Shown: positions 44,714 through 52,891 of the stretch, piece after piece | Numbering within the stretch: the first letter of the stretch is position 1 | Layout of the letters: the number at the start of each line of letters is the position of its first letter | DNA from: Streptomyces sp. CG1 | GTDB taxonomy: Bacteria > Actinomycetota > Actinomycetes > Streptomycetales > Streptomycetaceae | Reading direction: 5' to 3' | Assembly (NCBI RefSeq): GCF_041080625.1 | Contig: NZ_CP163518.1 | Span: 9,851,501-9,915,500, forward strand | Length of the DNA stretch: 64,000 nucleotides | Made by a program: the position numbers and the translations under genes | The notes under the pieces: generated by a model | Seen by the model: the letters and a program-made list of their open reading frames with translations, nothing else | What the model was told of the DNA's origin: nothing | The model's database searches: none

Positions 44714-45589
44714 GTGACCGCGGAGACCGACTGGGGCGGCGCCCCCTCCGTCCTGCGCATGATCCTCGGCCGCCGGCTGGAGGAGCTGCGGATCCGGGCC
44801 GGCCTCAGCTACGACGAGGCGGGCGCCGCCATCGGCGTCAGCCACTCCACGATCCGCCGCATGGAGGCCGCCAAGGTGGCCCGGCTACGGCTCGCGGACG
44901 CCGAGAAGCTGCTCCAGGTCTACGGTGTCGGCGACCAGGACGAGATCGACACCTTTCTGCAGTCCGTGCGCGAGGCCAACAAGCGCGGCTGGTGGCACAC
45001 CTACCGCGATGTGATGCCCGACTGGTTCGCCGCCTATCTCAGCCTGGAACAGGCCGCGTTGCAGATCCGCGCGTACGAGAACCAGTTCGTGCACGGCCTG
45101 CTGCAGACCGAGGACTACGCCCGCGCCCTGCTCGGCGCCGAGAGTCCGCACGCCGCCGCCGAGGCGACCGAACGCCGGGTCGCGCTGCGCATGCGCCGCC
45201 AGGAACTGCTGGCCCGCGAGGCGCCGCCCCGGCTGTGGGTGCTGATGGACGAGACCGTGCTGCGCTGGCCGGTCGGCGGACCAGCGGTGATGCGGGCGCA
45301 GATCGACCACCTCGTCGAGGTCAACCGGCTGCCCCATGTGACCCTGCAGCTCATGCCGTTCGCCCATGGCCCGCACCCGGCGCTGCGGGCGGGCGCCTAC
45401 CACCTCTTCCGGTTCCGGGCACGCGAACTGCCGGACATCGTCTACCTCAACGGCCTGGTCGGTGCCGTCTATCTCGACAAGGCCGGCGACGTCGTGGTGT
45501 ACCGGGAGGCGCTGGACCGGCTCGGCGCCCAGGCCGCGCCCCCGAAGAAGACCGAGTCCCTGCTGGGCGCGATCCGCAAGGAGCTGTGA
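44714..45589 (+). CDS. XRE-type regulator with DUF5753 (Scr1/WhiJ-like)
   Basis: The 291-residue protein has an N-terminal Cro/C1-type helix-turn-helix (about 15-70, LGRRLEELRIRAGLSYDEAG and SHSTIRRMEAAKV) and a C-terminal DUF5753 domain (about 85-275, with NQFVHGLLQTEDYARALL). These are Streptomyces-specific regulators linked with small acidic DUF397 proteins, which I do not see here. The start is GTG 44714 after GAGGGGGG; ATG 44642 or 44597 would be longer. Its stop overlaps the next gene's GTG. Confidence 0.9.
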   Translation: MTAETDWGGAPSVLRMILGRRLEELRIRAGLSYDEAGAAIGVSHSTIRRMEAAKVARLRLADAEKLLQVYGVGDQDEIDTFLQSVREANKRGWWHTYRDVMPDWFAAYLSLEQAALQIRAYENQFVHGLLQTEDYARALLGAESPHAAAEATERRVALRMRRQELLAREAPPRLWVLMDETVLRWPVGGPAVMRAQIDHLVEVNRLPHVTLQLMPFAHGPHPALRAGAYHLFRFRARELPDIVYLNGLVGAVYLDKAGDVVVYREALDRLGAQAAPPKKTESLLGAIRKEL

Positions 45590-46458
45590 CGCAGCTGCTC
45601 GTGCACAAGCCCCCGCCCCCGACCCGAATGGGAGACACGGAGTTGCCCGACAACGGATGGCCGGCCGACCGGATCGACACCGAGAACGCCCACTCAGCCC
45701 GTATCTACGACTACATCCTCGGCGGCAAGGACTACTACCCAGCCGACCAGGAGGCGGGCGACGCCATGGCCCGGGAGTGGCCCGCGCTCCCGGTCCACAT
45801 GCGCGCCAACCGCGACTGGATGAACCGCGCCGTGCGCTGGCTCGCCGAGGAGGCGGGCATGCGCCAGTTCCTGGACATCGGCACCGGCATACCGACCTCG
45901 CCCAACCTGCACGAGATCGCCCAGGCCGTGGCCCCCGAGTCCCGGGTCGTCTACGTCGACAACGACCCGATCGTCCTCACCCTCTCCCAGGGCCTGCTGG
46001 CCAGCGCGCCCGAGGGCCGTACCTCGTACATAGAGGCCGACTTCCGCGACCCGGCGGCCATCCTGGACGCCCCGGAGCTGCGCGAGACCCTGGACCTGGA
46101 CCGGCCGGTCGCCCTCACGGTCATCGCCATCGTCCACTTCATGCTCGACGCGGACGACGCGGTCGGTGTCGTACGCCGGCTGCTGGAGCCGCTGCCGTCG
46201 GGCAGCTATCTGGCGATGTCCATCGGCACCGCCGAGTTCGCGCCCGACGAGGTGGGCCGGGTCGCGCGTGAGTACGCGGCCCGCAACATGCCGATGCGGC
46301 TGCGCACCATTGACGAGGCCCACGCGTTCTTCGAGGGCCTTCAGCTGGTCGAGCCGGGCATCGTCCAGGTGCACAAGTGGCACCCCGACGGCACCGGCGA
46401 ACAGGGCATCCGCGACGAGGACATCGCGATGTACGGCGCGGTCGCCCGCAAGCCCTGA
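45586..46458 (+). CDS. DUF574-type SAM-dependent methyltransferase (second copy)
   Basis: This 290-residue protein has the same architecture as 41060-41875: AHSARIYDYILGGKDYYPAD, SAM motif FLDIGTGIPTSPNLHE, YVDNDPIVLTL and terminal VARKP. The GTG at 45586 overlaps the XRE stop (GTGA) and follows AAGGAG; ATG 45628 is an alternative nearer the conserved region. The overlap shows coupling to the XRE gene. The two paralogues flank the tandem repeat array and ATPase gene. Confidence 0.87.
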   Translation: MTQLLVHKPPPPTRMGDTELPDNGWPADRIDTENAHSARIYDYILGGKDYYPADQEAGDAMAREWPALPVHMRANRDWMNRAVRWLAEEAGMRQFLDIGTGIPTSPNLHEIAQAVAPESRVVYVDNDPIVLTLSQGLLASAPEGRTSYIEADFRDPAAILDAPELRETLDLDRPVALTVIAIVHFMLDADDAVGVVRRLLEPLPSGSYLAMSIGTAEFAPDEVGRVAREYAARNMPMRLRTIDEAHAFFEGLQLVEPGIVQVHKWHPDGTGEQGIRDEDIAMYGAVARKP

Positions 46459-46488
46459 CAGACGACCGGCAGAGGCCCGCACAGACCC

Positions 46489-46527
46489 GGGGCCGGGGTC
46501 CGCACCCACCTCCCGGACCCCGGCCCC
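46489..46527 (+). terminator. Strong hairpin after the second methyltransferase gene
   Basis: GGGGCCGGGGTCCG (46489-46502) pairs perfectly with its complement at 46514-46527 around an 11-nt loop. GTCCCTTTTC follows, giving a short T-run, which is a good intrinsic terminator for a high-GC genome. Confidence 0.85.
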
Positions 46528-46579
46528 GTCCCTTTTCGTACGGCGGGACCGGCGGCCCCCCGGACGGTAGCGTGAGCCC

Positions 46580-47065
46580 GTGTACGCCACCCGAGTCTCC
46601 CGGCGCGTGCAGGCGCCCCCGCACGCCGTCTACCGGGCCCTGACCGAACCGGATGCCATCGCGGCCTGGCGCGTCCCGGCCGGCATGAGCGCCCGCGTCC
46701 ACACCTTCGACGCCCGGGAGGGCGGCACCTTCCGGGTCTCGCTCACCTACGACGAGGCGTCCGCCCCCGGCAAGTCGGGCGGGCACACGGACACCTACCA
46801 CGGCCATTTCGCCCGGCTCGTGCCCGACGCCCTGGTCGTGGAGGTGTTCGCGTTCGAGACCGACGACGACGCGATCGGCGGCACCATGACCCTGACGACC
46901 ACGCTCACCGCGGCCGACGGCGGCACGGACGTGGAGATCCTGCACGAGGGCGTCCCCGACGCCATCCCCCGCGAGGACAATGAACTAGGCACCCGGATGG
47001 CCCTCGACCACCTCGCCCGGTTCGTCGAGGGCCCGCACACCCGCCGGGCGCCCACGGCGGAATGA
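46580..47065 (+). CDS. SRPBCC (AHSA1-like) protein
   Basis: This 161-residue protein has the START-like fold pattern of AHSA1 proteins: RRVQAPPHAVYRALTEPDAI, WRVPAGMSARVHTFDAREGG, YHGHFARLVPDALVVEVFAF and a C-terminal helix (ALDHLARFVE). These form a ligand-binding cavity; the ligand is unknown. The start is a GTG at 46580, directly after the terminator of the methyltransferase gene. Confidence 0.83.
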   Translation: MYATRVSRRVQAPPHAVYRALTEPDAIAAWRVPAGMSARVHTFDAREGGTFRVSLTYDEASAPGKSGGHTDTYHGHFARLVPDALVVEVFAFETDDDAIGGTMTLTTTLTAADGGTDVEILHEGVPDAIPREDNELGTRMALDHLARFVEGPHTRRAPTAE

Positions 47066-47264
47066 CCGGGCCTGCGACGCGGAATGACCGAAAGAGAGTC
47101 AAAACCCGTCCGGAATTCGGCCCAACCTTCCGGCCGACTCATGTTCCGCGAATGACGTGGAAAAAGAGCGGAGAGAAGCGGAACCGGTGCGAGGGAAATG
47201 CGGTCTTAAAGTCCGTCGACGGCCGGGATCGGCCTGGTCGTAACAAACCGGGGGAATGAGACGT

Positions 47265-47765
47265 ATGTCCGTTCGCAGCCGTAAGACCCTGTTCACCGCC
47301 GTGGCCCTGGCCGGCGGACTCACCCTGGCCGCCGTGACGCCCGCCCTCGCCGGGACCACCGCGAACCGCACCACCCGTGCCGCCGCCGTGGCCTCCGCGC
47401 AGGGCGACCCACGCAATGCCACCCAGCACGTGGCTGATTTCTACGGCGCCTACATCGACGCCGTCTGGGCCACCGACGACAAGTCCGCCGGTGACGCCGC
47501 CAAGGCGCTGCGGGCCTTCTACCTCTCCGCCGACGCCCGGAAAAAAGTCGCCGCCTTCGAGAAGAAGGAGCATGCCGACGGCATCCTCTTCGCGCAGAAC
47601 GTGCCGGTGAAGTGGAAGGTGACCTACACCGGCTCCGGCTCCGGCCACGCCACCAGCCGCGTCACGCTCACCTGGGGCGACGGTCCGCACGCCGAGGTCA
47701 GCACCATCGACGTCCAGTCCAGCCTGAAGACCCTGAAGATCACCGACCTCAAGTCGGTCCGCTGA
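47265..47765 (+). CDS. Small secreted protein
   Basis: The 166-residue product has a typical Sec signal: basic start (SVRSRKT), hydrophobic core (LFTAVALAGGLTLAAVTPAL) and AGT cleavage region. The mature part (about 130 residues) contains NATQHVADFYGAYIDAVWAT and VKWKVTYTGSGSG, suggesting a single small mixed alpha/beta domain I cannot name. It has no lipobox. ATG 47265 has GGGGGAATG upstream; ATG 47256 is in frame but too close to the ribosome site. Confidence 0.75.
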   Translation: MSVRSRKTLFTAVALAGGLTLAAVTPALAGTTANRTTRAAAVASAQGDPRNATQHVADFYGAYIDAVWATDDKSAGDAAKALRAFYLSADARKKVAAFEKKEHADGILFAQNVPVKWKVTYTGSGSGHATSRVTLTWGDGPHAEVSTIDVQSSLKTLKITDLKSVR

Positions 47766-47782
47766 CCGGGGGCGTGCGTCCC

Positions 47783-47806
47783 GCCCCGCCCCACCCGGGG
47801 CGGGGC
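47783..47806. terminator. Hairpin between convergent genes
   Basis: GCCCCGCCCC pairs with GGGGCGGGGC around an ACCC loop, 10 bp of stem. It lies between the secreted protein gene and the third PP2C gene and is likely bidirectional. Confidence 0.75.
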
Positions 47807-47839
47807 TCACGCCTGCCGTAGGGGTCGAGGCGGATGTCC

Positions 47840-49000
47840 TCACCCGTGTCGGAGGGCATCCGCGTCGGCGCCGCGGCCATGGCCATGGTGATGGCGGCGG
47901 TGGTCGACGGCCGTGCGGTGCAGCGCGATGAGCGCGGCGTCGTCGCCCAGCCGGCCGCCGACATGGGTGAGCAGATCGCGCCGCACATGGTGCATCAGCG
48001 CCTCGGGACTGTCGTCGGTCCAGTGCATCGCCCGCTCGGCGAGCGGATAGAACCGTCCGCGCGCGTCCCTGGCCTCCACCACGCCGTCGGTGTAGAGAAG
48101 CAGGGTGTCACCGGGCTCGAAGGAGAACACGTCCAGCGTGTGCTCGCTCGGAGCGTGCACCCCGAGCGGTGGCGAGGGGTGCAGGCTCGGCACCGTGACG
48201 GCGTGGCCGGGGCTCAGCAGCAGCGGCGGCGGATGGCCGCAGCTGGTCATCCGGGTGACCGGATCCTTGTCCGGGATCTCCACCAGCAACGCGGTGGCGA
48301 ACCGCTCGCCCGCCTCCTCCCGCGGCTCCAGGTCCGCCGCGTACCGGGTGACGCTCTGCTCCAGCTGCGCGGCCAGCTCCGCGAGCGGGATGTGCCGGTG
48401 CGCGCTCTCCCGGAACGCGCCGAGCAGCAGCGCGGCCTCCCCGATGGCGGACAGGCCTTTGCCGCGCACGTCGCCGATCAGGACGCGTACCGCGCCGTCG
48501 GTCCGGGTCGCCGCGTACAGGTCGCCTCCGATCTGCGCCTCGTCCTCGGCGGCCAGGTACAGCGAGGCGATCCGCAGCGGGCCGATCTGCTCGGGCAGCG
48601 GCCACATCAGCACGTGCTGCGCGGCCTCGGCGACCGTGCGGACCTGGGCCAGCTGGGCCTGCCGGCGCTCGCGCAGGGCGCTGTAGACGACCACCAGCAC
48701 CGACAGCACCGCGAGGGTGATGATCTGTACGACGTGGTTCGTGGTGCCGATCCCGCCGTGCGTGATCCCGATGAGGACCTGGGCGGCCAGGGCGAGCGCC
48801 CCGATGGCCGCCGTGGTCCGCGGACCGGCGATGGAGGGCGTGAGCGCCGGCGCGATCACCAGGGCCGGACCCAGGTGGACGCTGTACGGGGTCTGCATGT
48901 CCACCACCGTGATCACCACGATGAGTGCGACCGGGAGCAACAGCAGAGCGCGCGTCGACTGCCACGGCTGCCGCGAAACCGCCCAGAGCCGGGGTCCCAT
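47840..49000 (-). CDS. Membrane SpoIIE-type PP2C phosphatase
   Basis: The 386-residue protein has an N-terminal membrane region of about four helices (LLLLPVALIVVITVVDMQTP to LAVLSVLVVVYSALR) and a PP2C domain (about 125-365): IGGDLYAATRT, IGDVRGKGLSAIGEA, CGHPPPLLL and YTDGVVEARD, with metal-binding Asp residues present. It lacks extra sensory domains. It probably dephosphorylates an anti-anti-sigma factor, making it the third such phosphatase in the window. The His-rich tail (HRRHHHGHGRG) is unusual. Confidence 0.9.
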   Translation of the reverse strand: MGPRLWAVSRQPWQSTRALLLLPVALIVVITVVDMQTPYSVHLGPALVIAPALTPSIAGPRTTAAIGALALAAQVLIGITHGGIGTTNHVVQIITLAVLSVLVVVYSALRERRQAQLAQVRTVAEAAQHVLMWPLPEQIGPLRIASLYLAAEDEAQIGGDLYAATRTDGAVRVLIGDVRGKGLSAIGEAALLLGAFRESAHRHIPLAELAAQLEQSVTRYAADLEPREEAGERFATALLVEIPDKDPVTRMTSCGHPPPLLLSPGHAVTVPSLHPSPPLGVHAPSEHTLDVFSFEPGDTLLLYTDGVVEARDARGRFYPLAERAMHWTDDSPEALMHHVRRDLLTHVGGRLGDDAALIALHRTAVDHRRHHHGHGRGADADALRHG

Positions 49001-49087
49001 TCCTACAGCGTGCTCCCGGGCCGGGCGCGATGCACGTCAGCGCGCGACCGGGGCCGACCGGGGCCTGGTCATCGCGACCGCGACGTG

Positions 49088-49114
49088 GGCGGTGTCCCAC
49101 GTGAGGACACCGCC
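49088..49114 (-). terminator. Hairpin downstream of the catabolic operon
   Basis: GGCGGTGTCC pairs perfectly with GGACACCGCC around a 7-nt loop. It follows the minus-strand Fe-alcohol dehydrogenase gene and would end the Fae-dehydratase operon before the PP2C gene. Two direct repeats (CACCTGGGTTCAGT) lie between it and the stop codon. Confidence 0.7.
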
Positions 49115-49160
49115 ACCGTCGCGGCCCGGTTCAACACACCTGGGTTCAGTGCACCTGGGT

Positions 49161-50318
49161 TCAGTACACCCGGGTGAGGATCTCCAGCACCTCCCGCTCC
49201 TGCGGCAGCCGCGGCGCGTTCTTCGTCACCGCGTCCGCTACCGCGCCCGCCGCGATGGCCGGCAGCAGGGCGCGGTCGGCGCCAAGGGTGTGCAGGGGGC
49301 GCTTGATGTCCAGGGCGCCGGACAGCTCCCGCACCGCCGCGACCGCAGCCCGTGCCCAGTCGCCGTCGGTGGGCGGCGGCACCCGTAGAGCCCGCGCCGC
49401 CTGCTCGTACGCCTCCCGCGCCGCCGGCGCGCTGAACTCCATGACCTCCTCCAGGACGGCGGCCAGGGCGACTCCGTGCGGGGTGCCGGTGTGGGCGGTG
49501 AGCGCATGGCCGATGCCATGGACCAGGCCGAGCCCGGACAGGGTCAGGGCCTGGCCCGCGAGATGCGCGCCCATCATCAGCTCGGCGCGGGCGTCGAGGT
49601 CCGAACCGTCCCGGTGGGCGAGCGGCAGGGCATGGCCGATCATGGCCACGGCCTGGGTGGCGTACGCCAGGGAGAACGCGTTGGCGCCGCGCGAGGCCAG
49701 CGACTCGATGCCGTGGACGAGCGCGTCGATGCCGGTCGCGGCCGTCGCCGCGGGGGGCAGGCCGAGCGTCAGCTCCGGGTCGAGCAGGGCGATGCGGGGC
49801 TTGACCGACCGGTGCCCGATGTACACCTTGCGGCAGACCGCCGCGTCCTCGATGACACCGAAGCCGTTGGTCTCCGCGCCGGTCCCGGAGGTCGTCGGTA
49901 CGGCGATCAGCGGCAGCCCGTCGGCCGCCTCCCAGAGGTGGTCGGCGTCGGCGGCGCCCGCGTCCGGGTTGCCCACCAGCAGGGAGATGCCCTTCGCGGC
50001 GTCCAGCACCGAGCCGCCGCCGAGCGCGACGACCACCGCCGGACCGAAGGTTCGGGCCCGGGCGGCGCCCGCGTCGACGTTCCCGGTGGACGGATTGGGC
50101 GCCACCTCGTCGTACACGGTGTACTCCACGCCTGCCCCGTCCAGGATCTTCAGGACGCGCACGGCGACACCGGCCGCGCGCAGTCCCCGGTCGGTGACGA
50201 CGAACGCGCGGTGGTGACCGGTGTCCGCGATCAGTTCGGGCAGCAACTCGATCCGGCCGGGGCCGAACTCGACCCGGCAGGCGGTGTCGAGACTCAAGGG
50301 GGTGAAGCTGTCGGTCAT
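49161..50318 (-). CDS. Iron-containing alcohol dehydrogenase (type III)
   Basis: This 385-residue protein has the Fe-ADH pattern: VVVALGGGSVLDAAKGISLL for NAD(P), PLIAVPTTSGTGAETN, and the metal-binding ATGIDALVHGIES and GLVHGIGHALTAHTGTPHG. It could act as a maleylacetate reductase or as a general alcohol or lactaldehyde dehydrogenase. It is the last gene of the Fae operon. Upstream of its ATG, the ribosome-binding region is duplicated (see 50315-50359), producing a nine-codon upstream ORF. Confidence 0.88.
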   Translation of the reverse strand: MTDSFTPLSLDTACRVEFGPGRIELLPELIADTGHHRAFVVTDRGLRAAGVAVRVLKILDGAGVEYTVYDEVAPNPSTGNVDAGAARARTFGPAVVVALGGGSVLDAAKGISLLVGNPDAGAADADHLWEAADGLPLIAVPTTSGTGAETNGFGVIEDAAVCRKVYIGHRSVKPRIALLDPELTLGLPPAATAATGIDALVHGIESLASRGANAFSLAYATQAVAMIGHALPLAHRDGSDLDARAELMMGAHLAGQALTLSGLGLVHGIGHALTAHTGTPHGVALAAVLEEVMEFSAPAAREAYEQAARALRVPPPTDGDWARAAVAAVRELSGALDIKRPLHTLGADRALLPAIAAGAVADAVTKNAPRLPQEREVLEILTRVY

Positions 50319-50359
50319 GGGGTGCGGCTCCTGACGGAGGTCATGGCGTGCGGCTCCTG
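50315..50359 (-). repeat. Duplicated initiation region and nine-codon upstream ORF
   Basis: Two 19-bp copies (differing in one base) lie 26 bp apart, each with AGGAGCCGCAC and an ATG. The upstream copy (ATG at 50344) reads M-T-S-V-R-S-R-T-P and stops at a TGA that overlaps the true ATG at 50318. This allows coupled re-initiation into the Fe-ADH gene. Confidence 0.75.
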
Positions 50360-50375
50360 GGAAGACTCGGTGGGG

Positions 50376-51311
50376 TCAGACCGTGAGGGTGGTGGCGTCC
50401 AGCGCGGCGGCCGGGGACGGCAGCCTGAACTCCCGCCCGGCCAGCTCCTCGTAGAGCCGTACCGGGCTCATCTCGCCCGCGAGGCCGCCGTGCCGGGCCT
50501 TGGAGCGGCGGTAGATCTGCTCGACCAGCGCCGACAGTTCCGTGGAGACGTTCAGATCGCGGCCGAGGTCGACGGCGAGGCCGAGGTCCTTGCAGGCCAG
50601 CGCCATCGCGAAGGAGTCGTCGTAGTCGCCGTCGGCGAGCACGCACATGATGTCGTTCTCCAGGAAGTGCGAAGCGGCGGGCGACGCGAGCAGGGCATTG
50701 CGCAGCACGCCCAGATCGACGCCCGCTTTGACGCCCATCGCCAGCACCTCGCTGGTGGCGACCAGATGGCTGAACCACAACAGGTTGATCATGAGCTTGA
50801 CGGTGTAACCGGCGCCGAGCGGGCCGACGTGCAGCACCCGGTCGGGGTCGCCGAGCGTCTCGAAGACCGGCAGCGCGATCCGGAAGTCGTCGTCCGCGCC
50901 GCCCGCGAAGATCTGCAGCGTGCCCGCCTCGGCGCCCCGCGCCATCCCGCTGACCGGCGCGTCCAGCCGGCGTACCCCGTGCGCGTCCAGCACCTCGGCC
51001 GCGACCCGGTCGGCGGCGGCCGGCGTGGACGTCGACATGTCGATCCACAGCGCTCCCTCGGGCAGCGCCTCCGCGGCCCCGCCGCGCAGCAGCACCTCCT
51101 CCACGGTGCGCGGATTGGGCAGCATGGTGATCAGGAACTCGGCGCTCCGGGCGCAGTCGGCGGGGGTGTCCGCCCAGTGCGCGCCGAGCGACAGGTGCTC
51201 TGCGGCGGCCTCGGGCCGGGTGTCGTGCACGGTGACCAGATGGCCCGCGTGGATCAGGTGCCGGGCCATGTGGCGTCCCATGTTGCCCAGGCCGATGAAA
51301 CCGATCCTCAT
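50376..51311 (-). CDS. Beta-hydroxyacid dehydrogenase (3-hydroxyisobutyrate dehydrogenase/tartronate semialdehyde reductase family)
   Basis: The 311-residue protein has the family pattern: NAD(P) motif GFIGLGNMG (4-12), the substrate motif DAPVSGMARGAEAGTLQIFA (117-136) and the catalytic Lys172 (GAGYTVKLMINLL). It may reduce a semialdehyde acid or oxidise a hydroxyacid within the operon. The start at 51311 follows GAGGACAC. It is 59 bp from the aldehyde dehydrogenase gene. Confidence 0.88.
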   Translation of the reverse strand: MRIGFIGLGNMGRHMARHLIHAGHLVTVHDTRPEAAAEHLSLGAHWADTPADCARSAEFLITMLPNPRTVEEVLLRGGAAEALPEGALWIDMSTSTPAAADRVAAEVLDAHGVRRLDAPVSGMARGAEAGTLQIFAGGADDDFRIALPVFETLGDPDRVLHVGPLGAGYTVKLMINLLWFSHLVATSEVLAMGVKAGVDLGVLRNALLASPAASHFLENDIMCVLADGDYDDSFAMALACKDLGLAVDLGRDLNVSTELSALVEQIYRRSKARHGGLAGEMSPVRLYEELAGREFRLPSPAAALDATTLTV

Positions 51312-51370
51312 CAGGTGTCCTCGCTGAGATGAGAGAAGAGACAGGGGGTGCGGAGTGTGCGTTCGCCCGG

Positions 51371-52891
51371 TCAGGCGAGGTTGATCCACGTCGTCTTGAG
51401 CGCCGTGTACGCGTCCAGCGCGTGCAGGGACTTGTCGCGGCCCGCGCCGGTGGCCTTGAAGCCGCCGAACGGGGTGATGACGTCGCTGGCGTCGAAGGTG
51501 TTGATCCACACGGTGCCGGCCCGCAGCCGCCGCGCGGTGCGGTGGGCGACGGTCACATCGCGGGTCCACACGGAGGCGACGAGCCCGAAGTCGCTCTGGT
51601 TCGCGAGCCGCACGCCCTCCTCCACGTCACCGTCGTACGACACCACCGCGAGCACCGGCCCGAAGATCTCCTCCTGCCCGACGGCCGAGGTGTTCGCCAC
51701 CCCGTCGAGCACCGTCGGCTCCACATAGCTGCCGCCGGTCTCGGCGAGCACCCGGTTGCCGCCGAGCAACACGGTGGCGCCGTCGGCGGTGCCGCGCTCG
51801 ACATAGCCGAGGATCTTGGCGAGTTGGGCCTCGTCCACGATCGGACCCAGCACCGTGGCCGGGTCGAGCGGGTCGCCGACGCGGAAGGTGCCGGCGGTGA
51901 TCCGGCGTACGGCGGAGAGGAGTTCATCCTTGACCGACGCGTGGACGACGACCCGCGAGCCCGCGTTGCACGTCTGCCCCGCGTTGTAGAAGATGCCCCA
52001 GGCCACGGCGGAGGCGGCGGCCTCGATGTCGGCGTCCGCCAGGACCAGTTGGGGCGATTTGCCGCCCGCCTCGACGGCGACCTGCTTGCCGTTGGACTCG
52101 CCCGCGTACACCTGGAAGAGCCGGGCCACCTCCGCCGAGCCGGTGAAGGCGATCTTGTCGACGTCCGGGTGCCGGCCCAGCGCCTGCCCGGCCACCTCGC
52201 CCCGCCCGGGGACCACGTTGAACACACCGTCCGGCAAGCCCGCCTCGGTGGCGAGTGCGGCCAGCCGCAGCGCGGCGAGCGAGGTCTGCTCGGCCGGCTT
52301 CAGCACCACGCTGTTGCCGGTGGCGAGGGCCGGGCCCAGCTTCCAACTGGCGATCAACAGCGCGTAGTTCCACGGGACGACGGCGCCGATGACACCGAGC
52401 GGCTCCCGGGTGATCAGCGCGAGCGCGTCACCGGGCGCCGGGGCGACCTCGTCGTACGTCTTGTCGACCGTCTCCGCGTACCAGGCGATCGTCTCCGCCG
52501 TCTTGGCCACGTCCACGCGCAGCGACTCGGTGATCGGCTTGCCCATCTCCAGCGTGTCGAGCAGCGCCAGCTCCTCGGCGTTCGCCAGGATCAGCTCCGC
52601 CCAGCGCAGCAGGATCCGCTTGCGCGCTTTGGGCGCGAGACCACGCCAGCGGCCGTCCTCGAAGGCGGTACGGGCGGAGCGTACGGCCCGGTCGACGTCC
52701 TCGGCCGAAGCCGCCTGCACCTCGGCCAGCACCCTGCCGTCACGCGGCGAGGTGCTCGGAAACACCTCGCCGGAGGTGGCGTCCGTGAACGCGCCGTCGA
52801 TGAACGGGCGGGTATCGAAGACGAGCTTGTCGGCCGCCGTCCGCCACTCGCCGTACGAGCGGGTCAGCAACTCCTCGATGGTGTACGTCAC
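51371..52891 (-). CDS. NAD(P)-dependent aldehyde dehydrogenase
   Basis: This 506-residue member of the ALDH superfamily has the catalytic Glu in VAVEAGGKSPQLV and the catalytic Cys in NAGQTCNAGSRVV, with the nucleotide motif FTGSAEVAR. Similarity of pattern is to gamma-aminobutyraldehyde/4-guanidinobutyraldehyde or general aldehyde dehydrogenases, but specificity cannot be assigned. It starts with GTG 52891, which overlaps the stop of the dehydratase gene by 4 bp. Confidence 0.92.
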   Translation of the reverse strand: MTYTIEELLTRSYGEWRTAADKLVFDTRPFIDGAFTDATSGEVFPSTSPRDGRVLAEVQAASAEDVDRAVRSARTAFEDGRWRGLAPKARKRILLRWAELILANAEELALLDTLEMGKPITESLRVDVAKTAETIAWYAETVDKTYDEVAPAPGDALALITREPLGVIGAVVPWNYALLIASWKLGPALATGNSVVLKPAEQTSLAALRLAALATEAGLPDGVFNVVPGRGEVAGQALGRHPDVDKIAFTGSAEVARLFQVYAGESNGKQVAVEAGGKSPQLVLADADIEAAASAVAWGIFYNAGQTCNAGSRVVVHASVKDELLSAVRRITAGTFRVGDPLDPATVLGPIVDEAQLAKILGYVERGTADGATVLLGGNRVLAETGGSYVEPTVLDGVANTSAVGQEEIFGPVLAVVSYDGDVEEGVRLANQSDFGLVASVWTRDVTVAHRTARRLRAGTVWINTFDASDVITPFGGFKATGAGRDKSLHALDAYTALKTTWINLA

